Part shown: piece after piece, positions 12,601 to 23,049 of the stretch
How positions within the stretch are numbered: the stretch's first letter is position 1
Layout: every line of letters begins with the position of its first letter
Assembly: GCF_019393635.1 (NCBI RefSeq)
Contig: NC_057861.1
Coordinates: 544,890,711-544,954,710 of the forward strand
DNA from: Dromiciops gliroides
Lineage: Eukaryota > Chordata > Mammalia > Microbiotheria > Microbiotheriidae
Direction: 5' to 3'
DNA length: 64,000 nucleotides
Notes under the pieces: model-generated
Databases searched by the model: none
Seen by the model: the letters and a program-made list of their open reading frames with translations, nothing else
Told to the model about the DNA's origin: nothing
Position numbers and translations under genes: made by a program

Positions 12601-15600
12601 ACAAACAATCCTTATAAATTGTTTCCATTTTCTTATTTGTTGTTCTCTATCCTTTTTCATCTCTAAATTTTCTTGGGATGAATTTGATTAGATCTATTGT
12701 CAAACTTTCTTTAAATTGGTTCTAGTCTATATTGTTTCTCTCCCATAACCTTCACCGTTTCTCTCTGATTTATCAGTGGATACTGCTTATAATCTTCCAT
12801 CATCCCTCTACACAAGGTTTTACAAATGAGTTTTATTTTGTTGGTGTTTCCTTTGACTCCTATTTCCTTCTCTTTGGTGAAAAAAATCAAGAGTTTGCTG
12901 ACTACAGCACCTTTTAGGCTCTTTGAGTCTCCATTTTGTCATTAATTTGTATGAATTAAACTAATGTATGAAGTGCCTGTCTGAGACAATGCCCTCTCTA
13001 CCATTATCACCCCTTTCTCGTTATCAATAACTTGTTTGTATAGGTCAGGATTAAATTGTTTCAATTGTATACCATATATTTTATTTCATTTTATTCTTTC
13101 TTCTTGCTTTGTATTAATTTTTGTCTTTGTTCTCACAAGTCCATAGTCTGACTGGGCAGGGATGACTCACACACTCAAAATGAATCATTTCTAGATGTTA
13201 AAAAGATAATCAATTTTTTGTGTTGCTGTGTGGTGCTCGGCATGTCTAGAGCTTAATAATTCTTTCACTTAAGAAAATAATCTTGGCATGTAGGCTTAAG
13301 GCTTCTTTGGATTCTCTCATTCTTTTTTGTTGGTCCATTTTCCCCCCAATGTATTTCTTGCTATTGTTACCTAGTCCTACCTTTGCATTGAAGTGATTAA
13401 GTGTCCAAGTGTGTGCTGATTTAATTTGGAAGATCTTATCAAGTTCATCATATAATTTTTCTACCTTTTCATTCCACACAATAAATATTAGTATATGTTA
13501 TGATTATTTTCATAGTGGTCTTTTTGAAAATACATATCATGAGCATCATATTAGATGACTAAATATTCTATGTATTGATGTTTCTTATCGTTTTGGGATG
13601 CCTAATAAAACCAACTGCCGGTTCCTTTGTCTTTCCAAGGAATGCCTATGAACCATCCTTCTATTTAGCTGCAATTTATTTCGATTTTGTTTATAGTAAG
13701 CTTGTCAAGATAGATACTATTCAGTTCTATATTTAAATATGCAATGGTGGCCATCCCATGGAACATGCATGTAGCTGAGCTGAGCTCCCTTGGGACATCT
13801 CTGTTGGGCCACATATGCTGGGTTGGTGATAGGACTTAATTGTTTGGGATGATAAAACAATCTCATTATTGGTCCCTTGGTCCATCAGACAGTGGCAAGG
13901 GCTGCCTGCATCAAAAAGGGTTGGGCACTGAGCCACATTCATGTTTTCCAGCACATTATAGAAGAACCAAGAATCTACTTATTCAATTCTGAGGCTGAAA
14001 AGGAAAACCTTCAAGGCCATCTAGTTTAACCCCTTGCTTCTAGGAAAGATTATACATAAATTATCCTGGGCAGCTGTTTCTACAATTTTTTTTGTTTGTT
14101 TTTTTGTTTCTATAATTCTTAAAGATCTCTGTGGAGTGAAATTTAGAGTGTGTTTTTTCTCTTCCCTTTTTTACATTCCTTTCCTTCCCCATTCCCATCT
14201 CTCCACTACAACTCCCCATGTTAATCCCAACCCTGTCATGTATTGTACTGAGACTGGCAGCTTTTGAAAGTATCTGGCTTAGGTTCCAACTCTTTTCCCC
14301 TAGTTTTCTTCTCTGACCTGAATAACATCATGAAAGAGCATCTTCCCCATTCCTACCAATCATCCCATAGCACCCTTCACTCAATCTGACAGAATTATGC
14401 TGTGTTGGCTAACCAGTGTTCTGATATTTTGGCAAGGTCTCCTTTCTTTTTCTAAGTGAATAATCCTTTTTGGCAGAGACTGGCTTTTGAACCTTGTTCT
14501 ATTATTCACTGAGAATTAGTGAGCTTCTTGAGTAAAATGCAAGGGATTCTGTGGTAACCTTACCTTGAGTAGCCATATGATTCTTTTCTGCACTTGGAGT
14601 AGGGTAGATAAACTGGATTCTGAAGAAATTATTGATGGCATTCTGCTCAAGGTTAACCCTATATGTAAATAAGTAGGTAGGCACCATCCTACAGGCATAT
14701 GGAACGCTCACTGCCTAAAACTATTCTTACCTTTCGGGTTTGTAATCACCACCTGTGGATTATAAATGGAGTAGAGGACAAAATTGGAAAGGGCTACCAT
14801 TAAGGTAGTTTACCTGGGAATGACTTTCAAGCCCTCATCCATGAACACATTGGGTAAAGCTAGTTTATTAGATCATCTTTGAACCTAATGAGAAATGGTA
14901 AGTAAATTTCAAAGAGAAGATAAGTAGAGAAAGTTTAGGGGTGAGGGAGTCAGGGAACAGCAGGAGAGTAGCAAACTAGGGGAGAATTTTCCCCATAATT
15001 GGGACCTGGGGAAGGGGGTGTTGATGTCAAAGTTGAATAGAACACATTAAATTTTGCTAACTTCACAACTCTGTCTAGGGACTGGCCTTGACCCTGACAT
15101 TCCCCATAATAAGCATCTTTTCCATTTCCTTCCTCCTTTTCTGCTTATGCCTTCTCTCTACCTCTCTCCCACCCCTTTATTCCACACCCCCACCTCCACA
15201 TTTCTTAGTCCTATTAATGGTCCTCAGTATTAAGCAGATTACTAATGCCTCAATTAGAGCAAAGAGAGATCATTGTTTAGACCTATGTTGGATGAAGCAT
15301 TTCCATAGTCAGGTAAACTCAAAATCCTAGCTATAGCTTATTAAACTACAGCTCATAAATAAGCTTATGGCCCAACCTTGAAACTTGGTCTTACTACAGT
15401 GATAGGGAACCAGATCTTCAAGGAAAAAAAAACCCTTCATGCTGAGATTTCATAGGTGAAGAGAAAAGAAAAATTCTATAAACTGGAATTTATATTGGTA
15501 ATATTCTTGGAAATAGAACTTCTTAAAGGTTGAGCATTTACTTTGGGGTAAAGGATTCATAAAATAATAGAATCACTTCTCCCCTACCCCCAATTCCCAC

Positions 15601-15792
15601 CCATTTAAACTGCATTTTAAAACCATGCCAAATACATGGAATTGGTCCACTTGAAAATCTTCAACAAAGATGATTATGCATTTATCCTTAGCAACCCATT
15701 CCAATGTCTCTAGCTTATAATAGTCAGAAACTTATTTTTTGTTTTTCTTTCCATTTTAACCCAGGTCATCCTGCTCCATGCTAAATGGCAAA

Positions 15793-15835
<43 letters not shown>

Positions 15836-16304
15836 TAGTGTCAGCTCATTGGTTTTTTAAAAAAACAACAACCCTGCATTTCTGTATCTATCTATCTATC
15901 TATCTATGTCTATTATTATCATCATGCTCATTATTATTGAGATAGGCCTGTCATTCAGTATCGTACAACACAAGGAAGGGGTGCTAACTATAGGATTTCC
16001 TTTTTTCCCAAGGAGATAATTGTTTAAAGACTTCAGGAAAAAGCCATAGGATTTGCCCTGAGTGCCATTCACATTACTTCCCTATGAAAAAAATTCCCCA
16101 GGTAACTTGGCCTTTCTCACAATCTATAGCCTAAACTTACCCCCTGCTACAGATGATCTCCAGGGCTTCCAAGTTGCCATGGTAGGCTGCCAGGAGTGTG
16201 GGGGTCATGCCATCTTCATCAGAAAGATTGAGATCCCTCTTGGTAGCCTCTTTCAGAATTTCCAGGTAGCCATCAGTTGTGGCCTGGTGGTACCGGGTTG
16301 ACAT
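2026..16304 (-). CDS. ANKS4B: ANKS4B (Harp), ankyrin-repeat and SAM-domain scaffold; two coding exons, 416 aa
   Basis: The coding sequence joins 16304-16141 and 3112-2026 (1,251 nt with stop, no interruption), one residue shorter than my memory of human ANKS4B (417). Seen in the protein: three ankyrin-like repeats (about residues 31-60, 64-93, 97-126; [33 protein letters not shown]), a basic helical stretch rich in K, Q and R (about 130-165), an acidic middle, a SAM domain (about 345-404) and a C-terminal TSL, a class I PDZ ligand. From the family: the protein works in the intermicrovillar adhesion complex of enterocyte and kidney brush borders with harmonin (USH1C), MYO7B and the protocadherins CDHR2 and CDHR5. 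The start is the ATG at 16304, giving MSTRYHQA as in human. ZP2 lies downstream on the other strand, as in human. The main alternative, paralogue USH1G, is unlikely given the near-identical N-terminus. Confidence 0.97.
3150..5430 (-). mobile_element. LINE L2, reverse, broken, interrupted by a SINE
   Basis: Read on the minus strand the end shows the L2 3' tail (a diverged form of agcactt..cataaatag..gaatgaatg). Further in, phrases of the L2 coding region appear at 3900-4740, such as the segment equivalent to 'aaatcctccaatggcttcc' and the [15 protein letters not shown]-like text at about 4040. Many stops and gaps show it is old. A WSINE at 3401-3648 sits in it. The left boundary is clear; the right one is uncertain. 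Confidence 0.7.
3401..3648 (+). mobile_element. WSINE1-like SINE with expanded (GAAA)n tail
   Basis: The body runs from ggggggcagctagg to cattgcccc, then a GAAA/GGAA tail of about 110 nt. The flanks agagaatctgtgagg and agagagtccgtgagg are a target-site duplication with two differences. It split the L2 above, so it is younger than that copy. Confidence 0.9.
5457..5619 (+). mobile_element. WSINE1-like SINE with perfect 16-bp target-site duplication
   Basis: The body and an A-rich tail are flanked by ataaatgaatggaaaa at 5441-5456 and again at 5620-5635, identical. This is a clean, fairly young insertion. Confidence 0.93.
5990..6962 (+). mobile_element. CR1/L3-type LINE fragment, copy 1
   Basis: Diverged CR1-family reverse-transcriptase region. 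Near 6620-6660 it reads as a worn FINDLDKGM-type motif (atgatgacttggataaaggc), followed by text equivalent to '[13 protein letters not shown]' and, near 6745, the leucine-asparagine 'LEH..SNKMKFN..KCKV' segment. It is broken in all frames. A second copy of the same coding part follows at 7154. Confidence 0.7.
6971..7145 (+). mobile_element. hAT-like MITE, 175 bp, with 8-bp target-site duplication
   Basis: The ends are near-inverted repeats: tcctgcttcttaaaa at the left and tttaagaagccctg at the right. The 8-bp flanks gtctaaag at 6963-6970 and 7146-7153 are identical, which is the hAT signature. It has no coding capacity. It inserted into CR1/L3 sequence. Confidence 0.8.
7285..7441 (+). mobile_element. 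WSINE1-like SINE in CR1/L3
   Basis: Body from ggggcggctaggtag to cattgccccacc. The flanks aagagatagaga at 7272-7283 and 7442-7453 match, giving a 12-bp duplication. Confidence 0.88.
8118..8525 (-). mobile_element. MAR1-type SINEs, reverse, one partial and one complete
   Basis: Two copies of the MAR1 end (gttttcttggcaaagatact and gtttttcttggcaaagacac) lie in the same direction. The first stops at about 8236. The second (8281-8525) runs through the core gacttgcccaggatcac to the head ccacatagctgcc. Insertion of the second beside or into the first explains the pattern. Confidence 0.85.
9535..9675 (+). mobile_element. CR1/L3 fragment
   Basis: Short piece equivalent to the region before 'tgtaaagttttacacttggg', with gggctgaatctaagaagatg at about 9610. 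It is too worn to place further. The sequence between 8910 and 9535 shows no element or gene that I recognise. Confidence 0.6.
9866..10030 (+). mobile_element. MIR3-type SINE
   Basis: Text of the type 'ggatcatagat..ggaagagactttggaagtcac' and 'ctcactttacagatggataa', then a diverged gtcacacaagtg core. This is the old mammalian CORE-SINE class, diverged. Confidence 0.65.
10034..10290 (+). mobile_element. MAR1-type SINE
   Basis: Nearly complete: a worn head (tagctctgtggatagaatgc), the core gtatgtgaccttcggcaagt, the MAR1 body (gagctggagaagaaaatgg) and the end cagacatgactgaaaataac. Confidence 0.88.
10395..10650 (-). mobile_element. CR1/L3 fragment, reverse
   Basis: The minus strand encodes [20 protein letters not shown], a worn form of the CR1 GSVLGP..FNIFINDLD motif. 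It is broken on both sides. Confidence 0.65.
11025..11158 (-). mobile_element. WSINE1-like SINE, reverse
   Basis: Reverse body from ggggttaagtgacttgcc to taccacctagctact. A short (GT)n run at 11011-11027 abuts it. Confidence 0.88.
11347..11486 (+). mobile_element. WSINE1-like SINE
   Basis: Head ggggcagctagatggg, core tgtgtgaccctgggtaagtc, end taacccacacac. Confidence 0.88.
11552..12050 (+). mobile_element. MIR/THER1-type SINE followed by MAR1 SINE
   Basis: 11552-11718 is a MIR-like copy (cagtttctttatctgtaaaa). 11722-11965 is a MAR1 copy from ggacagctaggtgacaa to actgaaatgactgaacaaca. From there to about 12050 the THER tail resumes (ttattgtgaggatgaaac), so the MAR1 copy looks inserted in the older SINE. 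Confidence 0.78.
12543..12608 (+). mobile_element. 5'-truncated WSINE with (CAAAA)n tail
   Basis: Only the last part of the SINE (tgaccctgggcaagtcattt to attgtgctg) with a CAAAA tail. 12060-12540 shows no element I can name. Confidence 0.75.
12640..13960 (-). mobile_element. RTE-like LINE remnant, reverse
   Basis: The minus strand has a 77-codon open stretch (13479-13246) with [20 protein letters not shown]. This resembles the GDFNAKVG motif of RTE/CR1-type endonucleases; the first residue of the motif is changed. The rest is worn. The family name is an inference from this one motif, and the borders are approximate. Confidence 0.45.
15785..15910. repeat. (CAAAA)n and (TATC)n simple repeats
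   Basis: A CAAAA run at about 15789-15832 and a TCTA/TATC run at about 15885-15909. Neither is part of a recognised element. Confidence 0.85.
16141..16304 (-). CDS. ANKS4B: ANKS4B coding exon 1
   Basis: 164 nt coding residues 1-54 and two bases of Gly55. The donor on the minus strand is AGGGG|GTAAGT (phase 2). It holds the N-terminal cap and the first ankyrin repeat. The coding part starts at the first ATG after a T/A-rich leader; no upstream in-frame extension is needed to match the human N-terminus. Confidence 0.96.
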
Positions 16305-16407
16305 TTTAAATTAAGCTCTTCCCTTACCCCACTCAGCACTCATAGAGTGTCCTAAGTGTTCTGCCAGGCAAAATAGCCTACCCAGCAGCCCTGCCTCAAT
16401 GGAGAGG

Positions 16408-16472
16408 GTTAATCAGTGACTATAAGCTGCTGTTCCACCTTCAACAAGGTAGAAATCTGAGGGCAAAGCTCA
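16408..16472. promoter_or_regulatory. HNF4-like and HNF1-like sites upstream of ANKS4B
   Basis: AGGGCAAAGCTCA at 16460-16472 is a DR1 element close to the HNF4 consensus (AGGTCAAAGGTCA, matching the frequent GGGCAAAG form). GTTAATCAGTGAC at 16408-16420 matches 10 of 12 fixed positions of the HNF1 palindrome GTTAATNATTAAC. They lie about 105 and 155 bp before the ANKS4B ATG. ANKS4B is known as an HNF4A target in gut, kidney and beta cells, so the pair fits its expression. Binding is inferred. Confidence 0.55.
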
Positions 16473-17192
16473 TCACCTGTCAGCGTCCCTGGGAGGAAAC
16501 CAGGAAAGTGCTTAGATCTGAAAGTGGACATTTTTATTTCCAGAATGGCTGTGCTATTGGTTATTTTATTTCCCTCATACTCCCAAGTATTTCACAGTTG
16601 GGGGGGTGGCACGGGAATGGGAACTGAAACAGTAGATAAGTCACTAGCTAATTATCATAAAGGTGACATAGGCAATATAGTCACTGAACAATAGAAGACA
16701 GTCATCATCATCATATAATCGAGCACTACTCTCCAGATTTTATTGGGAAAGTGTCCTTTTAAAGTCTATAACTATGCTTTCCTCTCTCCTGTCATCTCTG
16801 CCCCCAGATTTCATTGTCACAAAGAAGACTTATTCTAAGGGGCTGCTTCTAGACTTCACGTATCTTCCATTCTCAGCTACCTCCCAACAATAATTAGAGA
16901 TGAAAGCTGCCCTTTGATACCTTTCCTGGTTGCCATGTAAATAGTAGGAGGAGTAGCTAAAATGATTGAGTCATTTAGTTGCAAAGAGGAATAAATTCTG
17001 CTAGGGCAGGGTAAATTTATTAGGACTAACTTAGGAATGAAGGAGGAATCCAGGAAAAATGTTGATTCATTTATGAAAAAACTTAATCTGTAGAATGTTA
17101 AACTTGGTATCTTTCTGATTTTGACTTCTTTTTTCTCTAGATAATGCCTCTTTGTCTCTCAACCAATGTAAAGTTTTTTAAAGACAAAAACA

Positions 17193-17341
17193 GGGGCGGC
17201 TAGGTGGCACAGTGGATAAAGCAATGGCCCTGGATTCAGGAGGGCCTGAGTTCAATTCTGGCCTCAGACCCTTGAAACTTACTATCTGTGTGACCCTGGA
17301 CAAGTCACTTAAACCCTCATTGCCCTGCTCCCTCCCCCCAA
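17193..17341 (+). mobile_element. WSINE1-like SINE with perfect 13-bp duplication
   Basis: The body is flanked by aaagacaaaaaca at 17180-17192 and 17342-17354. 16480-17180 and 17355-18540 hold no gene or element that I recognise. Confidence 0.92.
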
Positions 17342-18544
17342 AAAGACAAAAACAATATCTGAATCTTGCCCCCAAACCACGAGTATGTAAATAACATGGA
17401 TTTCTTTGTTCTTGTATTTACTTTTCTTGCATTTCCCCTATTTGAAGTATTTATCAACCAAACAACCTGTTTGTCTCTAGTTTCTTATGAAAGAATGATG
17501 AAAATATCTTTCTTTGGGAAGGCTTTGAAAGGGAAAGGGTTGGAGAAGGAAATATCCTGAAATGAATGTAATGAAACAACAGAAAAGCATCTATAGTAGT
17601 TTTTTTACAGTCTCTTTTTATTTTTCTCTGTTAGAAGTCTATCTTTCTTATTGATGAATATGCTCCACGTTGCAGGATATGTTATTTGGGGGTGAATCCT
17701 AATGATTGCCTTTTGTGGGGGGTGGGGAGGGTATAGCATATTTCAGAGGTTATTTGAATAGATTTTTCTTAGCAACTAAAAACTTCTCTCTTTTCTGACT
17801 GCAATATCTGTTGTTGGACATTGAAATATTGGTGTTTAACTACTATGTTGCCCAGTGATTAAAGATTGAATTTTCTGTGCTCCAAGATTTTTTATTGATC
17901 AGAGCTCTGCCATCCATTTTCACTATTTCTAGATAACTTTAATGCATTCTTTCTACAGTGCTGTATTCAGACTTTTCTAATCAATAATAGTTTTCCAGGA
18001 TATCAATGATCCTCACATTATCTGAGTCCTTTTCTCAAGGTCAGCTTGACTTTTACAAAATATGAATTCTGCCAATGATGGTGTCCTTTGACTCAAAATT
18101 TCCCTATCTATATTTTTGAATTCCAAATCTTTCATTCCTCTTTTTACAGCTTCTATTGCTTTATGGAAATTTTTTTATTGTCTGTGGTTTTGTATTGTAG
18201 GATAGTCTAAATGAAAAGCATCATCCCACACAAAGCTAATTTTAATAAACTTTACTGCTACTCATAAGGGAAGGAAGAAAATAGTTGATTCCAGGGAAGT
18301 CTTGATGTAGAAACTCTATGCCTGAAGTAGGCAGCACTAAGCAGAAGGGAGAGGAGGAAAGATTCATACTTCAGTTGACAGAAACCCTCAGGCTCAAACT
18401 TATAGATTTGTTTGAGAAAAGAACCAATATGATACCTTGTAAGGCTACCTTGTTATCTATAGAATTCGTAAAATGAGAGTATTTACAAAATTGCCCAATG
18501 AGGAAGGATAAACAGAGAACAGGGAACCAGAAATGAGAAGAGAA

Positions 18545-19012
18545 AGGGGAAATTTAATTCCATTTTTTACTTAATAGTATTTTTTCCAATTACATGTAAA
18601 GATAGTTTTCAACATTCATTTTTATAAGATTTTGAGTTCCAAATTTTTCCTCCCCATTCCTCCCTTTCCCTTTCCCTAAGATAGCAAGCAATCTGATATA
18701 GGTTCTACATATACAATCATGTTAAACATATTTTCACATTAGTCGTGTTGTGAAAGAAGAGTCAGAACAAAAGAGAAAAACTATGAAAAAGAAAAAAAGT
18801 AAAAATAATACACTTCAATCTGCATTCAGACTCTATAGTTCTTTATCTGCATGGGAATAGCATTTTCCATCATGAGTCTTTTGGAATTGTCTTTGATCAT
18901 TATAGTGCTGAGAACAGCTAAATCTATCATAGTTGATCACTGCACCGTGTTGCTGTACAATGTTCTCCTGGTTCTGGTCACTTCACTCAGCATCAGTTCA
19001 TCTAAGTCTTAG
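18545..19012 (-). mobile_element. LINE-1 3' end, reverse
   Basis: On the minus strand this is the marsupial L1 3' tail: gaatgttgaaaactatcttt, acatgattgtatatgtagaa and cttcagactgcagattgaag-like text. The same tail recurs at 34405 and, more worn, at 44800. No coding part is kept. Confidence 0.7.
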
Positions 19013-19332
19013 GAAAATTTAATTCTAACAGTACCATTTCAGGAAAAGGCTGAAGAGGGAATGTTCAATGTCTGGGGTTTTTTGTATACTTGCATCCTGG
19101 CGGGGGGGAGGGGGGGATATATAGGGCCTTATCTATCAAACTGGATTTTACCAGTAAACATTTATTAATTACCTACTTGCTCATTTGTTTTACTGAATTC
19201 TTCATTTAGAAGCTCTGGTTTATTCGCTAATCTCAGACCTATTTTCTATCCTTATTTCCATTCTAAATTTTCTTATTTCTTTTTTTTTTAATTTGTGTAG
19301 TTTCTTGTTGTTATTCCAATATTTCTCCTTTT

Positions 19333-19334
<2 letters not shown>

Positions 19335-19400
<66 letters not shown>

Positions 19401-19545
19401 TTCCCTTTAGTGAGGCAATTGGGGTTAAGTGACTTGCCCAGGGTCACACAGCTAGTAAGTGTTAAGTGTCTGAGGCCAAATTTGAACTCAGGTCCTCCTG
19501 ACTCCAGAGCCAGTGCTCTATCCACTGCACCACCTAGCTGCCCCC
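19335..19545 (-). mobile_element. WSINE1-like SINE, reverse, with (TTTC)n and 14-bp duplication
   Basis: A TTTC run (about 65 nt) is the tail of a reverse SINE that ends cacctagctgccccc. The flanks atttctcctttttc at 19321-19334 and 19546-19559 are identical. Confidence 0.93.
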
Positions 19546-19975
19546 ATTTCTCCTTTTTCAAACAATTAAAATGTCAGAATTTCTTTTGCATTTCTTCTTT
19601 CAAAAATAAATTTTATTGGTATCTTTTTTTACACTACTCCTCCCCTTCACAGAGAGCCATCCCTTATAACAAAAATTTTTGTAAAGCTAGAGAGACATCA
19701 GTTCAACAAAGCAACACAATGGGGAAAAGTCCAACATCAGTATTATTTCTAACCCATAATCCCCCACTTCTTCAAAAAAGGTAAGGAAATGCCCTTGTTA
19801 TATCTCTTCTTTGGAGTCAAGCTTGGTTGTTATAATTTTATAGCATTCAATTTCTTTCTGGATCTTTAGTTAGACTGAGTCTTTTATTTGGTCAGTATTC
19901 TGCTATCTCTTCCTAGTTCTGATATTCACTTACCTCCTCTGTGCTTTGAAAAGCTGTTCTAGGATTCTTTTGAGT

Positions 19976-20240
19976 CATCTGGGTGGCATGGTAGATAAAA
20001 CTCTGAGCCTGGAGTCAGGAAGACTTGAGTTCAAATCTTGCCTCAGATGCTTACTGTGTGACCTTGGGTAGGTAAATCACTTGACTTCTCTTTGCCTCAG
20101 TTTCTTCAACTGTAAAATGGGGATCATGATAGTGCCTACCACCTGGTTTTGTTGACAGGATCAAATGAGTTAATATTTGTAAAGAATATAGGACAGTGCC
20201 TGGCACAAAATAGGTGCTATATAAATGCTATTCTTGTTGT
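19976..20240 (+). mobile_element. THER1/MIR-type SINE
   Basis: Complete old CORE-SINE: a tRNA-like head (gggtggcatggtagataaaa), the core gtgtgaccttgggtaggtaa, and a tail with cagtgcctggcacaaaatag and tgctatataaatgctatt. Confidence 0.78.
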
Positions 20241-20727
20241 TCTTGTTTTTATTATCATAGCTTGGCCAACCCTGCCTGATGGGATAGGTTGTTAATATTC
20301 TTCATGCCACTTCTGGCCATAGAGAGGGGTTTAAAAAAAAAGAGGATCAGTTGTCCTTAAGTGATCCCATCTTGGTAGGTTCTAAAATTTCCTCGGTTGG
20401 TACCTCCTCCATTGTGCCAGCAATAACTTTTTTCAATTCAGGGTTTGGTTTGCAGGGGGTTTTATTCCCACAGATTTGCAGTTCCTCCTGCAAATATAAC
20501 TAAATGAAAGACAGCAGGTCTGAGCATGTACATTCTGGGTCAGATATACGAAAGAGTCCAATTCTAATTGACTGAAAGTAGCAGCAGTAAAATTATTTGA
20601 TTAGGAACTGCAAGATATTCTATTCCTGTGTGGTCATTTAGGTGGAGGGTGAGAAGGGCAGAGAGAAGAAAACAAGGGGCATTACAAATTCACGTGTGTA
20701 CAAATTTCTAATCCATCCTGAGAAAAA

Positions 20728-21020
20728 CTTGCTAGCAAACTTCCAACTAGACTTTTCCCTCTTTGTTCTCTAAAGCCATTCACTGCTAATTGCAAGAGAA
20801 ATTTAGTGGCTTGGGTGGCCCAGAAACACATATATTCATGTAATAAGTAGACTCTCTCTTCCCCTCAAGAGATCTGGTTTTCAACAAGCAGTTTTTCTCT
20901 GGTCTCTAAAACTATTCATTTCTAATTATAAAAGAAACTTGCTTGCATGGAGTAGAAACCCACACATATTTTCTTAATAAGGAAAAAGGTGATGGGAAGA
21001 GATCTGCCTTTCACAAACCA
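20728..21020. repeat. Degenerate ~150-bp tandem duplication
   Basis: Two adjacent units share an order of motifs: ttctctaaagccattcact / ggtctctaaaactattcat, then ctaattgcaagagaaa / ctaattataaaagaaa, then cagaaacacatatattc / agaaacccacacatatt, then aagagatctgg / aagagatctgc. I do not recognise the family. 20240-20720 and 21100-22290 show nothing else I can name. Confidence 0.6.
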
Positions 21021-22294
21021 TTTTCAATGAATGTTGTCTTGGTTTTGTATTTTATTTAAGGCAAAAACCAACAAGGAAATAAGGGAGTTTCAAAAAACTC
21101 CCTGTTACAACTTGACCCACAGGAACCTTGGAAAGCCCAAACAATACATCTCTTTTCTACCTTACAATCTGTTGTGAACTTGTGCATGGTCCTATAAAAT
21201 CTCATTATCTGTTCAGATAAGCACATTGTTATCAAATGAACTCTCCAGAAAATGACTGCTAGATCTCTTTTTTCCTTTTTACCAATGGACCAAAACTGTT
21301 TCAGCCAACTTGAATAAGACTTTTCTTGCTCACAAGATTTCAGACACTAGGAATAACTGGCTTGTTTTCCTATTAAAAGGATGTAAAAAGACACTTTTTC
21401 CTCCCATCATTACCATTGCCTACCCATTCTTTTTTTCCCTTTCATATTAAAAAAATTTTTAAAAAACTAGGTGGGTAGATTGGTGGAATTTTAATGCCTC
21501 TGAAAGGCTCGTGGGACTTAATTTGTTCACATAAGTTTCAAACTATTCACAGTCCTATTTTCCTGCCAGAATAAAAAAGACAAAGTTGCTATTGTACCAT
21601 CTGGTTTGCATGAGGTATTATTTGGCATCTCTCAACTGCACATTTTTAAAAATGCTAAATCCCAGACGGTATTACAGTCTAATTAGAACTGGAAACAATG
21701 AAGAGGGGCTTTTGTTTTTTGTTTTTTAAGCCCAGCCAAAAAAAAGAAAAGAAGAGAGAGAAATGAACCCTCTCATGATTTAGATGTGCTTTACGATGAA
21801 GGATAATGGAGAGGATGTGGAGAGGGGAGGCACTCACAGTAGATGCTATGAATTTTAATTCTACTTTTACAACTAATTGGCTTTTGTGATCTATGGAAAG
21901 TTCTCTTTCTTGCCTATTTTTCTGATTCCATACCTATAAATTATTCTGACCTGAAAGTCTCAATCAGGGTAATCATATACTTGTTACCCCTTTTTAAATA
22001 AAGGTCATAAAAAAAATGTAAAATTACAAAAGAGATGCCTACTTGAAAACTTTTATTGACTGCCATTTTCTTTCAGGATGGCAGACTGAATTATAAATCA
22101 AACTTAAAATGATACAGAAATGATCAATAGAAAAGGATGATAATGACTTGATCAGCTTCCTTGGCTTTTCTCCTAAGCAAATTTTCCTAGTGAATCATCT
22201 ACTCACATGGTTTCAATTGCCATTTTTACCTCCACAGTCTCACATGTTATCTTCTCTTTGGTCCCTCATTCCTTCCTGTATACAAGACAACTTA

Positions 22295-22500
22295 TGGTAG
22301 AGTGGAAAGCACACTGAATTTTAAGTTGGATGACCTGGTTTGGAATCCTAGCTGTGTTTAAATAGCTGTGACCTTCAACAAGTCACTTTCCCTTTCTAAT
22401 TCTCTATTCCTTCATCTATAAAACTGCTGTAGGCTTTAGGGGTAGGTAAGAGGACCTCTAAAGTCCCTACCAACTATAAATCCTATGAACTATTCTACAA
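22295..22500 (+). mobile_element. MIR-type SINE, worn
   Basis: Head-like tggtagagtggaaagcacac, core gaccttcaacaagtcactt and tail-like ccctaccaactataaatcct. Strongly diverged. Confidence 0.6.
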
Positions 22501-22584
22501 AGTAGATCCTTCTACCTAAATCAAAGTGTAGAAGAAATAGAGCTCATTAGAGTCTCTTCTAAGTTTTCTTCTCTAGGGATATGA

Positions 22585-22870
22585 AAGATGGATACATTAA
22601 TGAACTGTTGGTAGAACTCTGAATTTTGAAACTATGCCTCTAAAGTCAATAAACTATGCATACCTTTTGATCAAGACATACCACTAGTAGACGTTTACCC
22701 CCTAACGAGATCAAAGACAGAGGGAAAGGACTCAACTGTATGAAAGCAGCTTCTTTTATTGTAGCAAAGAACCAGAAACCAAAGGAGTACTCATCAATTG
22801 TGGAATGGCTCAGCAAATTATGGTATAATAATGTAATGGAATATTATTGCATCATAAAAGTGATAAAATG
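22585..22870 (+). mobile_element. LINE-1 fragment (3' region)
   Basis: Text such as gtagcaaagaaccagaaacc and catcaattgtggaatggctc, then taatggaatattattgc, typical of the non-coding 3' part of marsupial L1. It is 5' and 3' truncated. Confidence 0.6.
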
Positions 22871-23049
22871 GTTAAATTTAGAGAATCTTGAGAAGACTGT
22901 GAAAAAAAAATTCTCCTCTATTTCCTCTCCAAAATCTCTCATATTTAGTAGAGGAGAGTTCCAAAATTGCTCGGACAAATTACTTGACTACTCTTCTAAG
23001 CCATGTCTGTGCCACACCAACCATCATTTCCCACCAGAACCTTGTATTC

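Larger units (their letters stand above)
3113..16140 (-). other. ANKS4B: ANKS4B intron 1 (13 kb), filled with transposon fossils
   Basis: The interval between the two coding exons starts GTAAGT and ends CTAG on the minus strand. It holds a reverse L2, tandem CR1/L3 pieces, a hAT MITE, an RTE-like remnant and more than ten SINEs, listed separately. About 14.1-15.8 kb shows no element I can name, only T-rich and A-rich sequence; no further exon is seen there. Confidence 0.9.

Noticed and set aside
19220-19784. Open frames of 113 and 163 codons around a TTTC repeat
   Set aside because: They cross a reverse WSINE and its tail; the recurring peptide [17 protein letters not shown] is the SINE translated, seen at many SINE copies in the window.
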